In this document: piece by piece, positions 25,892-34,152 of the stretch
How positions within the stretch are numbered: position 1 is the first letter of the stretch
Layout: every line of letters starts with the position of its first letter
NCBI GenBank assembly: GCA_013316825.1
Contig: WSLY01000021.1
Coordinates: 1 to 42,932, forward strand
Origin: Lachnospiraceae bacterium
Lineage (GTDB): Bacteria > Bacillota > Clostridia > Lachnospirales > Lachnospiraceae
Length of the DNA: 42,932 nt
Reading direction: 5' to 3'
Program-made: the position numbers and the translations under genes
The notes under the pieces: generated by a model
Database searches by the model: none
What the model was told of the DNA's origin: nothing
The model's input: the letters and a program-made list of their open reading frames with translations, nothing else

Positions 25892-25908
25892 ATCAGTAGA
25901 ACAAGAAA
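25869..25908. promoter_or_regulatory. Inverted-repeat operator candidate at clpB
   Basis: TTTCTTGTTC (25869-25878) and GAACAAGAAA (25899-25908) form a perfect 10-bp inverted repeat separated by 20 bases. One arm fills the -35/-10 spacer and the other covers the transcript start. It differs from CIRCE (TTAGCACTC-N9-GAGTGCTAA) and from the CtsR heptad repeat. Confidence 0.6.
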
Positions 25909-25923
25909 AAGGAGGCTGTTGAC

Positions 25924-28506
25924 ATGAATATTTCAAAATTCACACAAAAGTCTATGGAGGCCGTGGAGGGCTGCCAGAAGCTGGCTTATGAATATGGAAA
26001 TCAGGAGATAGAACAGGAGCATTTGCTTTATAGCCTTTTAACGATAGAGGACAGCCTGATTTTAAAGCTGATTGAAAAGATGGAAATAAATAAAGAGCAC
26101 TTTCTGGGACGTGCGGAGGATGCGCTGAAAAAGCGCGTCAAGGTGCAGGGCGGTGAGCTGCATGTAGGCGCGGATTTGAATAAGGCGCTTTTATCCGCGG
26201 AGGACGAGGCAAAACGTCTTGGCGACGAATATGTCTCAGTAGAGCATTTATTCCTTGCCATGCTGGGCAATCCGAACAGGGCGTTAAAAGAAATTTTCAG
26301 GGAATACGGCATCACCAGAGAGCGTTTTCTGCAGGCGCTTTCCACCGTAAGGGGCAACCAGCGCGTCACCAGCGACAACCCTGAGGCGACTTATGATACG
26401 CTGGCGAAATACGGGCAGGAGCTTGTGGAGAAGGCAAGAGAGCAGAAACTGGACCCGGTTATCGGACGTGACGGTGAAATCCGTAATATCATCCGCATCC
26501 TTTCCCGCAAGACCAAAAACAATCCGGTGCTTATCGGTGAGCCCGGTGTGGGCAAGACGGCGGTAGTAGAAGGACTGGCACAGCGTATTGTGCGCGGTGA
26601 TGTACCGCAGGGGCTCAAGGATAAAAAGATTTTTGCGCTGGATATGGGAGCACTGGTTGCAGGCGCCAAGTATCGGGGCGAGTTTGAGGAGCGGTTAAAG
26701 GCGGTACTGGAGGATGTGAAAAAGAGTGACGGGCAGATTATTCTCTTTATCGACGAGCTGCATACCATTGTGGGTGCGGGTAAGACGGACGGCGCGCTCG
26801 ATGCCGGCAATATGTTAAAACCCATGCTGGCGAGGGGTGAGCTTCATTGTATCGGTGCGACTACGCTGGACGAGTACCGCCAGTATATCGAAAAGGATGC
26901 AGCATTGGAGCGGCGTTTCCAGCCCGTTATGGTGGAGGAGCCCACGGTGGAGGATACGGTTTCCATCTTAAGAGGCTTAAAAGAGCGGTACGAGGTGTAT
27001 CATGGGGTAAAGATTATGGACAATGCCCTTGTAAGCGCCGCTATTTTATCCAACCGCTATATTACGGACCGTTTTCTGCCGGATAAGGCAATTGATTTGG
27101 TGGATGAGGCGTGCGCCCTGATTAAGACGGAGCTGGATTCCATGCCCACGGAATTGGATGAGCTGCAGCGGAAGATTATGCAGCTTGAGATAGAGGAGGC
27201 GGCGCTGAAAAAGGAAGATGACCGTCTCAGTCAAGACCGTTTGGGCACTTTGCAGAAGGAGCTTGCGGAGCTGAAGGAAGAATTTGCAGGGAAAAAGGCA
27301 CAGTGGGACAATGAAAAGGCTTCCGTGGATAAGCTTTCTAAGCTGCGCGAGGAGATAGAGGCGATAAACGGGCAGATTCAGATTGCACAGCGTGAGGGCA
27401 ATCTGGAGAAGGCGGCTGAGCTTTCCTACGGGAAGCTGCCGGCGCTGAAAAAGCAGCTTGATATTGAGGAAGAGCAAATAAGAAGCACAGAGCTTTCTCT
27501 TGTGCACGAGAGTGTGTCGGAGGAGGAAATTGCCCGCATCGTGTCGCGCTGGACGGGGATACCGGTAACCAAGCTGACGGAGAGCGAGCGGAACAAAACG
27601 CTGCATCTGGATACAGAGCTGCACAGAAGCGTTGTGGGACAGGATGAAGGTGTGACAAAGGTGTCGGAGGCAATTATACGTTCCAAAGCGGGAATCAAGG
27701 ACCCTTCCAAGCCGATTGGCTCCTTCCTGTTTTTAGGTCCCACGGGCGTGGGCAAGACGGAGCTTGCCAAATCCCTCGCCAGAGCGCTGTTTGACGATGA
27801 AAATAACATGGTTCGCATTGATATGAGCGAATACATGGAGAAATACGCCGTATCCCGTCTGATTGGAGCGCCTCCCGGATATGTCGGATATGAGGAAGGC
27901 GGGCAGTTGACTGAAGCAGTCAGAAGAAAGCCATACTCCGTGGTGCTTTTCGATGAGATTGAAAAGGCGCATCCGGATGTGTTTAACGTGCTTCTGCAGG
28001 TGTTGGACGACGGGCGGATAACAGACTCACAGGGGCGCACCGTAGATTTTAAGAATACGATTCTGATTATGACTTCCAATATCGGCGCGCAGTATCTGCT
28101 TGACGGCATCAGTGAAGACGGCAATATTCTGCCGCAGGCAGAAAAAAGGGTAATGGAAGATTTGCGGAACCATTTCAGGCCGGAATTCTTAAACCGCCTT
28201 GACGAGACCATACTTTTTAAACCGCTGACTAAGGATAATATCGGCGGCATTGTCAATCTGATTATGGCGGATTTAAACAGAAGGCTGTCAGACAGGGAGC
28301 TGCAGGTGGAGCTTAGCGATGAGGCAAAGCAGTTCATCGTAGATAATGCTTATGACCCTGTCTATGGTGCAAGACCGTTGAAGCGTTATATTCAGAAGTA
28401 TGTAGAAACACTCTCCGCCAAGCTGATTCTTGCCGGAGAGGTAGGTGCAGGCGATACCATACGGATAGAGCTTACAGACGGCGCGCTTACTGCGCGAGCA
28501 GAATAG
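25924..28506 (+). CDS. clpB: ATP-dependent disaggregase ClpB
   Basis: An 860-residue hexameric AAA+ chaperone that works with DnaK to pull proteins out of aggregates. The Clp N-domain repeats span residues 1-145. NBD1 has Walker [10 protein letters not shown] and Walker [11 protein letters not shown]. The coiled-coil middle domain spans about 400-530 ([20 protein letters not shown]), which separates ClpB from ClpC and ClpA. NBD2 has [23 protein letters not shown] and the sensor region. No ClpP-binding IGF loop is evident. The ribosome binding site is AAGGAGG. The last 20 bases overlap the 3' end of the convergent degV-like gene. The promoter carries an inverted repeat suggesting repressor control. 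Confidence 0.97.
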   Translation: MNISKFTQKSMEAVEGCQKLAYEYGNQEIEQEHLLYSLLTIEDSLILKLIEKMEINKEHFLGRAEDALKKRVKVQGGELHVGADLNKALLSAEDEAKRLGDEYVSVEHLFLAMLGNPNRALKEIFREYGITRERFLQALSTVRGNQRVTSDNPEATYDTLAKYGQELVEKAREQKLDPVIGRDGEIRNIIRILSRKTKNNPVLIGEPGVGKTAVVEGLAQRIVRGDVPQGLKDKKIFALDMGALVAGAKYRGEFEERLKAVLEDVKKSDGQIILFIDELHTIVGAGKTDGALDAGNMLKPMLARGELHCIGATTLDEYRQYIEKDAALERRFQPVMVEEPTVEDTVSILRGLKERYEVYHGVKIMDNALVSAAILSNRYITDRFLPDKAIDLVDEACALIKTELDSMPTELDELQRKIMQLEIEEAALKKEDDRLSQDRLGTLQKELAELKEEFAGKKAQWDNEKASVDKLSKLREEIEAINGQIQIAQREGNLEKAAELSYGKLPALKKQLDIEEEQIRSTELSLVHESVSEEEIARIVSRWTGIPVTKLTESERNKTLHLDTELHRSVVGQDEGVTKVSEAIIRSKAGIKDPSKPIGSFLFLGPTGVGKTELAKSLARALFDDENNMVRIDMSEYMEKYAVSRLIGAPPGYVGYEEGGQLTEAVRRKPYSVVLFDEIEKAHPDVFNVLLQVLDDGRITDSQGRTVDFKNTILIMTSNIGAQYLLDGISEDGNILPQAEKRVMEDLRNHFRPEFLNRLDETILFKPLTKDNIGGIVNLIMADLNRRLSDRELQVELSDEAKQFIVDNAYDPVYGARPLKRYIQKYVETLSAKLILAGEVGAGDTIRIELTDGALTARAE

Positions 28507-29356
28507 AGACGCCGATTCCCAAGGCGCCTACTCCTACATGGCAGGCGATGCTGCAGGAGAGAGGAACATAGTAGACAGAGGCATGAGGAAATTCGGACTG
28601 TACCAGTCCGCGCCATGCCTCTGCTTCTTCCTCTTTTTCAAAGGTGCCGGCAGTTGCAATCCGAAGCCGTCCGGCAGGTATGCCGGCAAAACGGGAGGCA
28701 ATATCCTGCTTTAAGGCTTCTATCATTTTTCTTTCGCTCTGTTTGATTCCTCTCACTTTTGCAAACAAATCCAATTTATCTCCCTGAATCGTCAGAACAG
28801 GCTTGATATTCAAAATTCCTGCGATGGCTGCCGCGGAAGCGGTGATACGTCCGCTTTTTTTCAAGTATTCCAGAGAATTCACGGAAAGATAGATGCTGGC
28901 GTCGTAGGCAGAATCCTCCAGCATAGTCTTAATTTCCTTGGCGGAATGTCCGCTGTCCGCAAGTCTTTTGGCGTCATAGACCGATTCCATCAGGGTGACG
29001 GAAATCCGGTGATTGTCCACTACATGCACCCTTCCCTGATAATCTGCGGAAAGCTGCATAGCGTTCTCGCAGGAGCCGCTTAAGCTGCTCGACATGGGAA
29101 TATAGACAATGTTCTCAAAACCGTCTTTGAAAACGGCATTCCAAAGGCTGAGGATGCTGCCGGGCGAGGGCTGGGAGGAGGAAACTTCCCTGTGGTTTTT
29201 CATTGCCCCATACAATTCGGCGTTGGTGATATCTTCTCCTTCCAGATAGCAGGAATCCTCTACAATAACGGGCATTGGCAGAACATAAATGCCCAGCTTC
29301 TTTCCGGCTTCTACTGTGATGCCGCTGTTGGTATCTGTTACAACTGCTGTTTTCAT
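28487..29356 (-). CDS. DegV family fatty-acid-binding protein
   Basis: A 289-residue DegV protein. The family binds fatty acids and delivers them to the FakA kinase for incorporation into phospholipid. N-terminal [11 protein letters not shown], the [14 protein letters not shown] region, [14 protein letters not shown] and the [11 protein letters not shown] stretch all match. The ATG at 29354-29356 (MKTAVV) follows GGAAGGAAAA; the longer reading to 29431 adds 25 low-similarity residues. No fakA-like kinase is adjacent. Its coding end overlaps the clpB end by 20 bases, so the two convergent messages are complementary at their 3' ends. Confidence 0.9.
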   Translation of the reverse strand: MKTAVVTDTNSGITVEAGKKLGIYVLPMPVIVEDSCYLEGEDITNAELYGAMKNHREVSSSQPSPGSILSLWNAVFKDGFENIVYIPMSSSLSGSCENAMQLSADYQGRVHVVDNHRISVTLMESVYDAKRLADSGHSAKEIKTMLEDSAYDASIYLSVNSLEYLKKSGRITASAAAIAGILNIKPVLTIQGDKLDLFAKVRGIKQSERKMIEALKQDIASRFAGIPAGRLRIATAGTFEKEEEAEAWRGLVQSEFPHASVYYVPLSCSIACHVGVGALGIGVSILLAQ

Positions 29357-29543
29357 AAAAATTTTCCTTCCGTTACCGTTCTTTTGACCGGTCATATTTT
29401 TCTGCTGCCGTGTTCCATGCGCAAAGGTCATACTTGGGGATTCTGTAAAACAATGTGAAACAACCGTATCATATTAAAGGAAAGCTGGCAAGACATGTAT
29501 ATGAGACAAAAGAGTTTGTTTTGTATCATGTTGGTTAAGTTCA

Positions 29544-29572
29544 TTGAGGAAGTGACGGAAGTATGCTACAAT
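29544..29572 (+). promoter_or_regulatory. Promoter of the TetR-type gene
   Basis: TTGAGG (29544-29549), a 17-base spacer and TACAAT (29567-29572), 36 bases before the start codon. Confidence 0.6.
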
Positions 29573-29607
29573 TTGAATGAATTTGCAGCTTCAGAAAGGA
29601 AAGCGTC

Positions 29608-29883
29608 ATGGATAAACGGAAGGAAGAAAACATTCGCGTCAAAAACAGTATTACGGAGGCTTTGCTGAAGCTGATGCGTGAAAAGAGCTTTGCGGATATT
29701 TCGATTACGGAAATTATCCGCTCCGCACAGGCGGCGAGAGCTTCCTTTTACCGCAATTACGATTCCAAAGAAAGTGTGCTGCTGACGTTAATCAAAGATG
29801 TATTAGAGCAGTTTCGCGCTGTGATTGACTGTAATGAGGACAATTACTACACCCGTCAAAAACCTGCGGCGGAGGCAAAATAG
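29608..29883 (+). pseudogene. Truncated TetR/AcrR regulator (DNA-binding domain only)
   Basis: A 91-residue product holding a complete TetR N-terminal DNA-binding domain: IRVKNSITEALLKLMREKSF, then ADISITEIIRSAQAARASFY with the HTH recognition helix, and RNYDSKESVLLTLIKDVLEQ. Normal family members are about 180-200 residues with a ligand-binding helical domain that is missing here. The frame ends at TAG after a short tail (KPAAEAK), and only 74 bases separate it from the next gene. The gene keeps a good promoter and ribosome binding site (GAAAGGAAAG), so the short protein may still be made. It is most simply a deletion remnant. Dimerisation, and therefore operator binding, would be impaired. 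Confidence 0.7.
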
Positions 29884-29909
29884 GATATTGGTCCGGCGTT
29901 TAGGAGGAC

Positions 29910-29941
29910 TTGACCGAATCTTGACTTTTTTGTGTTATTCT
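29910..29941 (+). promoter_or_regulatory. Response-regulator box and promoter of the two-component operon
   Basis: The direct repeats TTGACC (29910-29915) and TTGACT (29921-29926) have an 11-base period, followed after 9 bases by TATTCT (29936-29941). The same layout occurs at 31918-31949. OmpR-type regulators bind such 11-base-spaced repeats, so this is probably an autoregulatory site. Confidence 0.65.
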
Positions 29942-29957
29942 TTATCGGGAGGTTTCT

Positions 29958-30632
29958 ATGGCTTATAAAATTTTGATTGTGGATGATGAGGTAATGCTGA
30001 CGGATTTGCTTGCGGCGCACCTGCAGAATGAGGGATATATCACCTATACGGCGAACGGGGCGGAGGCGGCGCTGCAGCAGCTTACATGTGTGCCGGATTT
30101 GATTCTGCTGGATATTAATATGCCGGATACGGACGGGCTTTCTCTCTGTAAAATGATTCGGGACAATGTGGCGTGTCCCATTGTGTTCCTTACGGCACGT
30201 ATTACGGAACAGGACAAAGTCAACGGTTTTCTTACGGGGGGCGACGACTATATTACCAAACCCTTTGGGCTGCCGGAGGTGACTGCGCGGATTGCCGCTC
30301 ACCTAAGACGGGATGAGCGGAGCAGGAGCAGCCAGAAGCTGTTTGCCGCGGGCGGACTGCTTGTCAATCTTTCCAGCCGTACCGTGTTCTGGCAGCAACG
30401 GGAAATTTCTTTTTCCAAAAGAGAGTTTGACATAATAGAATTTCTGATAACCAATGCCGGACAGGTTTTTGACAGGGAGCGCCTCTATGAAGCAGTGTGG
30501 GGACTGGATGCAGAGGGGGACGCCGGTGTGATAAAGGAGCATGTACGCAAGATAAGGCAGAAGCTGCAGGAAGCGACGGGCAGGACTTATATTGAGACGG
30601 TATGGGGAGTGGGGTATCGATGGAACAGATAA
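29958..30632 (+). CDS. OmpR/PhoB-family response regulator
   Basis: A 224-residue regulator. The receiver domain spans residues 1-115 with the acidic pair in VDDE, phosphoacceptor Asp52 in ILLDINMPD, Thr in FLTARITEQD and Lys in TKPFGLPE. The winged-helix DNA-binding domain spans about 130-222 (SFSKREFDIIEFLITNAGQV, KEHVRKIRQKL, IETVWGVGYRW). The ribosome binding site is GGGAGG. Its end overlaps the kinase start by 13 bases, indicating translational coupling. Its predicted box stands before its own gene and before the lipoprotein/ABC operon, which are likely targets. Confidence 0.95.
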   Translation: MAYKILIVDDEVMLTDLLAAHLQNEGYITYTANGAEAALQQLTCVPDLILLDINMPDTDGLSLCKMIRDNVACPIVFLTARITEQDKVNGFLTGGDDYITKPFGLPEVTARIAAHLRRDERSRSSQKLFAAGGLLVNLSSRTVFWQQREISFSKREFDIIEFLITNAGQVFDRERLYEAVWGLDAEGDAGVIKEHVRKIRQKLQEATGRTYIETVWGVGYRWNR

Positions 30633-31921
30633 AGAAGGAAGTGTGCGTAAAACTGCGTATGCCGCTGCAGAAAGCTTTTTTTCGGTATGTGATGACAACG
30701 TTTATGCTGGTGGTAATGCTGTCAGCAACAGTGATTTTGGTGAGCATCAGGGTGCAGCGCTGGCTTCTGCCGGATAAGGATGCCGTCTACCTGCATGTGG
30801 AAGGGACAATGGGTGACGGAAGAATGACATCTCAAACATATCTTATGGAACTGGATGGAGATTTTATGGAGGCAGCGGTACTGGTGGCTGAGGAGGATGG
30901 GAAAACGGTAAAGCCTGATATCGTGTCCACAAGGTACTCTCTGGAATTGTATGACAACGCCGTTTCTTTTCTGACGCCAAAGAAAAAGCTGCTCTATTTT
31001 GGATGTTACGGTGCGATGGCCCTGCTGCCGGCGTTGTTTTCCCTCTCCGGCATTCTGCTCTGCTGCAGGAGGTTCTTTCAAAAGAAGCTGAAACCGCCCA
31101 TAGATATTTTGACAGATGCCGCGGCGTGTATTGCGGAGCAGAATCTGGATTTTACCATTGCGTATACTTCGGCGGACGAGATGGGGGCGCTATGCCGCTC
31201 TTTTGAGCAGATGAGAGCCGCCCTGCAGGAAAATTATAAAAGAATGTGGGAGATGCTGGAGGAAAGGCGCAGCCTGCAGGCTTCGGTGGCGCATGATTTA
31301 AGGAATCCCATTGCCATTATTAAAGGGCACGCGGAATATTTGCAGATAAATGTTCCCAAAAAGAAGCTGACACAGGATATGCTGCTTTCCTATGCAGGCA
31401 ATATCAAAAAGGCGGCAGAACGGCTGGAGGGGTATACGGAATCTGTCAGGACCATCAACCATCTGGAGGAGCTTGCGGTTATGCGCAGGGAGGTGGATTT
31501 TCCTGCGCTGTATCAGGACATGCGTGCTGATTTTGTCAGGATGGCGGAGCTTTGGGGGCTTACGCTTGCGGCAGACAATCAGGTAAAGCAAGAGCTGCTT
31601 TGTCTGGATGTACAGGTATTGTACCGGATTCTGGAAAATTTGATTGGCAATGCCGTGCGGTTTGCCAAAAGCAGGATTCATCTGTCTTTCTTTGAGGAAG
31701 GAGGAAATCTTTGCGTGACGGTGGCGGACGACGGCTGCGGTTTTCCGGAAAAGGTATTGCATTGTAAAAACCGCTACTTCGCAATAGAAGGGAGTGATAA
31801 AAATCATTCCGGCATGGGACTTGCCATCTGCCGGATTCTTTGCAAAAAGCATGGCGGCAGTCTTATGCTTACAAACGAAGCAGAGGGCGGCGCTGCCGTA
31901 AAAATAATGCTTTCGGTTTGA
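30620..31921 (+). CDS. Membrane sensor histidine kinase
   Basis: A 433-residue kinase and partner of the overlapping regulator. The first membrane helix is at about residues 22-43. An extracytoplasmic segment of about 80 residues is followed by a second helix at about 126-148 (FGCYGAMALLPALFSLSGIL) and a HAMP linker. The H box has His225 in SVAHDLRNPIAI. The ATPase domain has ENLIGNAVRFAKS (N box), VADDGCGFPE (G1) and SGMGLAICRILCKKHGGSL (G2). The ATG at 30620 follows GGAGTGGGG; the longer reading adds six residues only. The organisation resembles clostridial kinases that control peptide-antibiotic resistance ABC pumps, which is inference. Its stop codon lies within the downstream regulator box. 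Confidence 0.93.
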   Translation: MEQIKKEVCVKLRMPLQKAFFRYVMTTFMLVVMLSATVILVSIRVQRWLLPDKDAVYLHVEGTMGDGRMTSQTYLMELDGDFMEAAVLVAEEDGKTVKPDIVSTRYSLELYDNAVSFLTPKKKLLYFGCYGAMALLPALFSLSGILLCCRRFFQKKLKPPIDILTDAAACIAEQNLDFTIAYTSADEMGALCRSFEQMRAALQENYKRMWEMLEERRSLQASVAHDLRNPIAIIKGHAEYLQINVPKKKLTQDMLLSYAGNIKKAAERLEGYTESVRTINHLEELAVMRREVDFPALYQDMRADFVRMAELWGLTLAADNQVKQELLCLDVQVLYRILENLIGNAVRFAKSRIHLSFFEEGGNLCVTVADDGCGFPEKVLHCKNRYFAIEGSDKNHSGMGLAICRILCKKHGGSLMLTNEAEGGAAVKIMLSV

Positions 31922-31949
31922 CCGGATTTTGACTTTTCTGCGATATGCT
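31918..31949 (+). promoter_or_regulatory. Response-regulator box and promoter of the lipoprotein/ABC operon
   Basis: TTGACC (31918-31923), 5 bases, TTGACT (31929-31934), 9 bases, TATGCT (31944-31949): the same array and spacing as at 29910-29941. The first repeat contains the TGA stop of the kinase gene. Confidence 0.65.
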
Positions 31950-31963
31950 TCTCTTAAAATAAG

Positions 31964-31983
31964 ACTCCGCGCATCTGCGGAGT
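31964..31983 (+). terminator. Leader hairpin before the lipoprotein gene
   Basis: ACTCCGC-gcatct-GCGGAGT is a perfect 7-bp GC-rich stem followed by TGTTT. It could end the kinase transcript. As it lies after the predicted promoter, it is also in the 5' leader of the lipoprotein mRNA and could act as attenuator or stabiliser. Confidence 0.5.
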
Positions 31984-32005
31984 TGTTTAAGGAGGCTTTC
32001 AAGCT

Positions 32006-33418
32006 ATGAAAAAAATTCTGATATTTCTTTTTTATGCATTTCTGGCAATGCTTACGGCATGTGCAAACCCCAATATTCCACAGCGGCAAAAACCGGAGAG
32101 GCCGGAGGATATTATGATTCCCATGAATTCTGAAGCGGATATTTCCGGACAGAAGGGAGAGGGAGAGACGAAAGGCGGAGAGGACGGAAGCGGTTTTGTC
32201 CTGCTAAGCGATGCAAATTCAGCATTTTCCAACCATTTCGGAACGGAGCAGGGTTATTACCAGTTTACGGAGAGTCAGGAAATAGCGGACGGGCTTTATG
32301 GAAAGCATTTAACTTACATAGACTACGCCCAAAGAGAAGAGGTATATTTATGTTCTGACAGCGCCTGCCTGCACAATAGCGCTACGTGCAGCAGTGTTTT
32401 TTTAGATGATGAATTTGGAAGAGATCCCTTGCCTTTTGTGTGGGAAGAGACGCTCTATGTTCTGGGAAGGGAATATGACGGAGACGGAGTGGTTGAAGTT
32501 TTCGGAGGGGGTGCGCCGGATATGGCAGCGGCGGCGCTCTACCGCATGGAGCTTGACGGCTCTGACAGAAAAAAGATATATACCTTTCCGGAAGACACGG
32601 TGGTGGAAAAGCTTGTATTTGGCAGCGGGGATACACTTTGGTTTGTGATAAAGGAGCTTGTTTTTGAACAGGAAGGAAATCAGACGTACACGCTGGCAAA
32701 GGAGCGCAGGATCTGCAGGTATAGTATTGCGGACAATAAAATGTCGGAGGGCGTTTCCCTTGATTTTGGAGACAATATCCAATATAAGGTGATAGGAGGG
32801 TACGGCAGTCTGCTTGTCTTAAGCGGCGTGGCGTATCCGGATGGCATGAGCGAGACGGACGTTATGCGTCTGGATGATGATAAATGGCGAAATGTATGGC
32901 AGAACAGCAGCACAATATACAGCACCTTCGATGTGGCAACACAGGAGAAAAAGGAGATATACCGGACAGACAATCGAGAGATGAGCTTTTGTGCGGTAAA
33001 AGGGGGCATGCTCTTTATTGCAGACTCAGTAAGCGGGGAAATCACAAGGCTGAATCTGGATACGGGGGAACAATCCGTTCTTGCCTCCCTGAAGCAAAAT
33101 TATATTTATTATGTATTGCGGGATACTTTATGCTGTGTCAGCATAGAGGATGTGAACGATAAGTCTCTGTACTTTGTGGATATGGAATCGGGAGAAGTAA
33201 AAAGAAGTATGCTTACGAACCTGTCCTTGGGCTGGCAGTTGGATATTCTGGCAGAAACAGAGCGGGAGGTGCTTGTGATTTACGACTATGATGCAAAGGA
33301 TAATGGGGATGGCAGCTATGAGATACTGCAGTACAAATATGCCTTGATTTCCAAGGAAGATTTGTATAACGGTGTTGCAGGCTATAAGCCGGTTACCATG
33401 CTGGGGAGGGGAAGGTAA
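32006..33418 (+). CDS. Predicted lipoprotein with propeller-like repeats
   Basis: A 470-residue secreted lipoprotein. The signal peptide MKKILIFLFYAFLAMLTAC has lipobox LTAC, with lipidation at Cys19. A low-complexity linker rich in Glu, Gly and Lys reaches about residue 65. The remainder is beta-rich with repeated blade-like units such as GMLFIADSVSGEITRLNLDT and KSLYFVDMESGEVKRSML, resembling DUF5050-type surface proteins. The ribosome binding site is AAGGAGG. Its TAA stop overlaps the ATG of the ABC ATPase (TAATG), so it is part of the transporter operon. It may be an accessory or immunity lipoprotein of that ABC system, which is inference. Confidence 0.75.
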   Translation: MKKILIFLFYAFLAMLTACANPNIPQRQKPERPEDIMIPMNSEADISGQKGEGETKGGEDGSGFVLLSDANSAFSNHFGTEQGYYQFTESQEIADGLYGKHLTYIDYAQREEVYLCSDSACLHNSATCSSVFLDDEFGRDPLPFVWEETLYVLGREYDGDGVVEVFGGGAPDMAAAALYRMELDGSDRKKIYTFPEDTVVEKLVFGSGDTLWFVIKELVFEQEGNQTYTLAKERRICRYSIADNKMSEGVSLDFGDNIQYKVIGGYGSLLVLSGVAYPDGMSETDVMRLDDDKWRNVWQNSSTIYSTFDVATQEKKEIYRTDNREMSFCAVKGGMLFIADSVSGEITRLNLDTGEQSVLASLKQNYIYYVLRDTLCCVSIEDVNDKSLYFVDMESGEVKRSMLTNLSLGWQLDILAETEREVLVIYDYDAKDNGDGSYEILQYKYALISKEDLYNGVAGYKPVTMLGRGR

Positions 33419-34152
33419 TGGAGCTTATCTTGCAGAATGTGACGAAGCAGTATAAGGAAAAAAAGGCGCTTGCAGATGTTTCCCATGTGCTGACAGAGGG
33501 AATCTACGGGCTGCTGGGACCGAATGGAGCGGGTAAGTCTACGCTGATGAATCTGATTACGGGCAATGTGAAAGCCTCGGCGGGCAGAATTTTGTGGAAC
33601 GGAGAAGAAACGGCGAGGCTTGGAGCAGCTTATCGGGGGATTCTCGGCTATGCGCCCCAGCAGCAGGGGCTGTATGAGACCTTTTCGGGCAGGCGTTTTT
33701 TGAGCTATATGGCGGCACTGAAAGGGATTTCCAAAAAGGAAATGAAAGCGGAAATCGAGCGAGTGCTTACACTTGTCAATCTCACGGACAGGGGAAACAG
33801 TCCTATCGGTTCTTATTCCGGCGGTATGAAACAGCGCCTTTTGATTGCACAGGCAGTGATGGGGAATCCTAAGCTGGTGGTGTTAGATGAGCCGACGGCG
33901 GGACTTGACCCGAAGGAACGTATTCGGATTCGGGAAAAAATCAAAGAAATATCGGGAGATAAAATTATTCTGGTTTCCACTCATGTAATTTCCGATATTT
34001 GGTCCATTGCCAAGGAAATTATTTTTCTAAAGGAGGGGCAGATTGCAGCGTATGGTACGGCTGCAGCGCTCTGTGAAAAGCATGGAGGGGAAGCCAATCC
34101 GGAGCGGATATATATGGATATTTTTGGAGAGGATACGCTATGTTTGGACTGA
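33418..34152 (+). CDS. ABC transporter ATP-binding protein
   Basis: A 244-residue ATPase. Walker A GPNGAGKST is at residues 34-42, the Q-loop is at YAPQQQGLY, the signature is YSGGMKQRL, Walker B is LVVLDEPTAGLD and the H-loop is in LVSTHVISD. It starts at the ATG overlapping the lipoprotein stop. It ends 13 bases inside the permease gene, so all three are tightly coupled. It resembles ATPases of bacitracin- or lantibiotic-type exporters and ABC-2 systems under two-component control. Confidence 0.93.
   Translation: MELILQNVTKQYKEKKALADVSHVLTEGIYGLLGPNGAGKSTLMNLITGNVKASAGRILWNGEETARLGAAYRGILGYAPQQQGLYETFSGRRFLSYMAALKGISKKEMKAEIERVLTLVNLTDRGNSPIGSYSGGMKQRLLIAQAVMGNPKLVVLDEPTAGLDPKERIRIREKIKEISGDKIILVSTHVISDIWSIAKEIIFLKEGQIAAYGTAAALCEKHGGEANPERIYMDIFGEDTLCLD

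Noticed and set aside
25860..25923. CIRCE or CtsR control of clpB
   Set aside because: Neither TTAGCACTC-N9-GAGTGCTAA nor the tandem GGTCAAA-type heptad is present; a different inverted repeat is found instead.
27426..28337. Minus-strand frame of 303 codons opposite clpB
   Set aside because: Ser-rich antisense shadow of NBD2; no ribosome binding site or family match.
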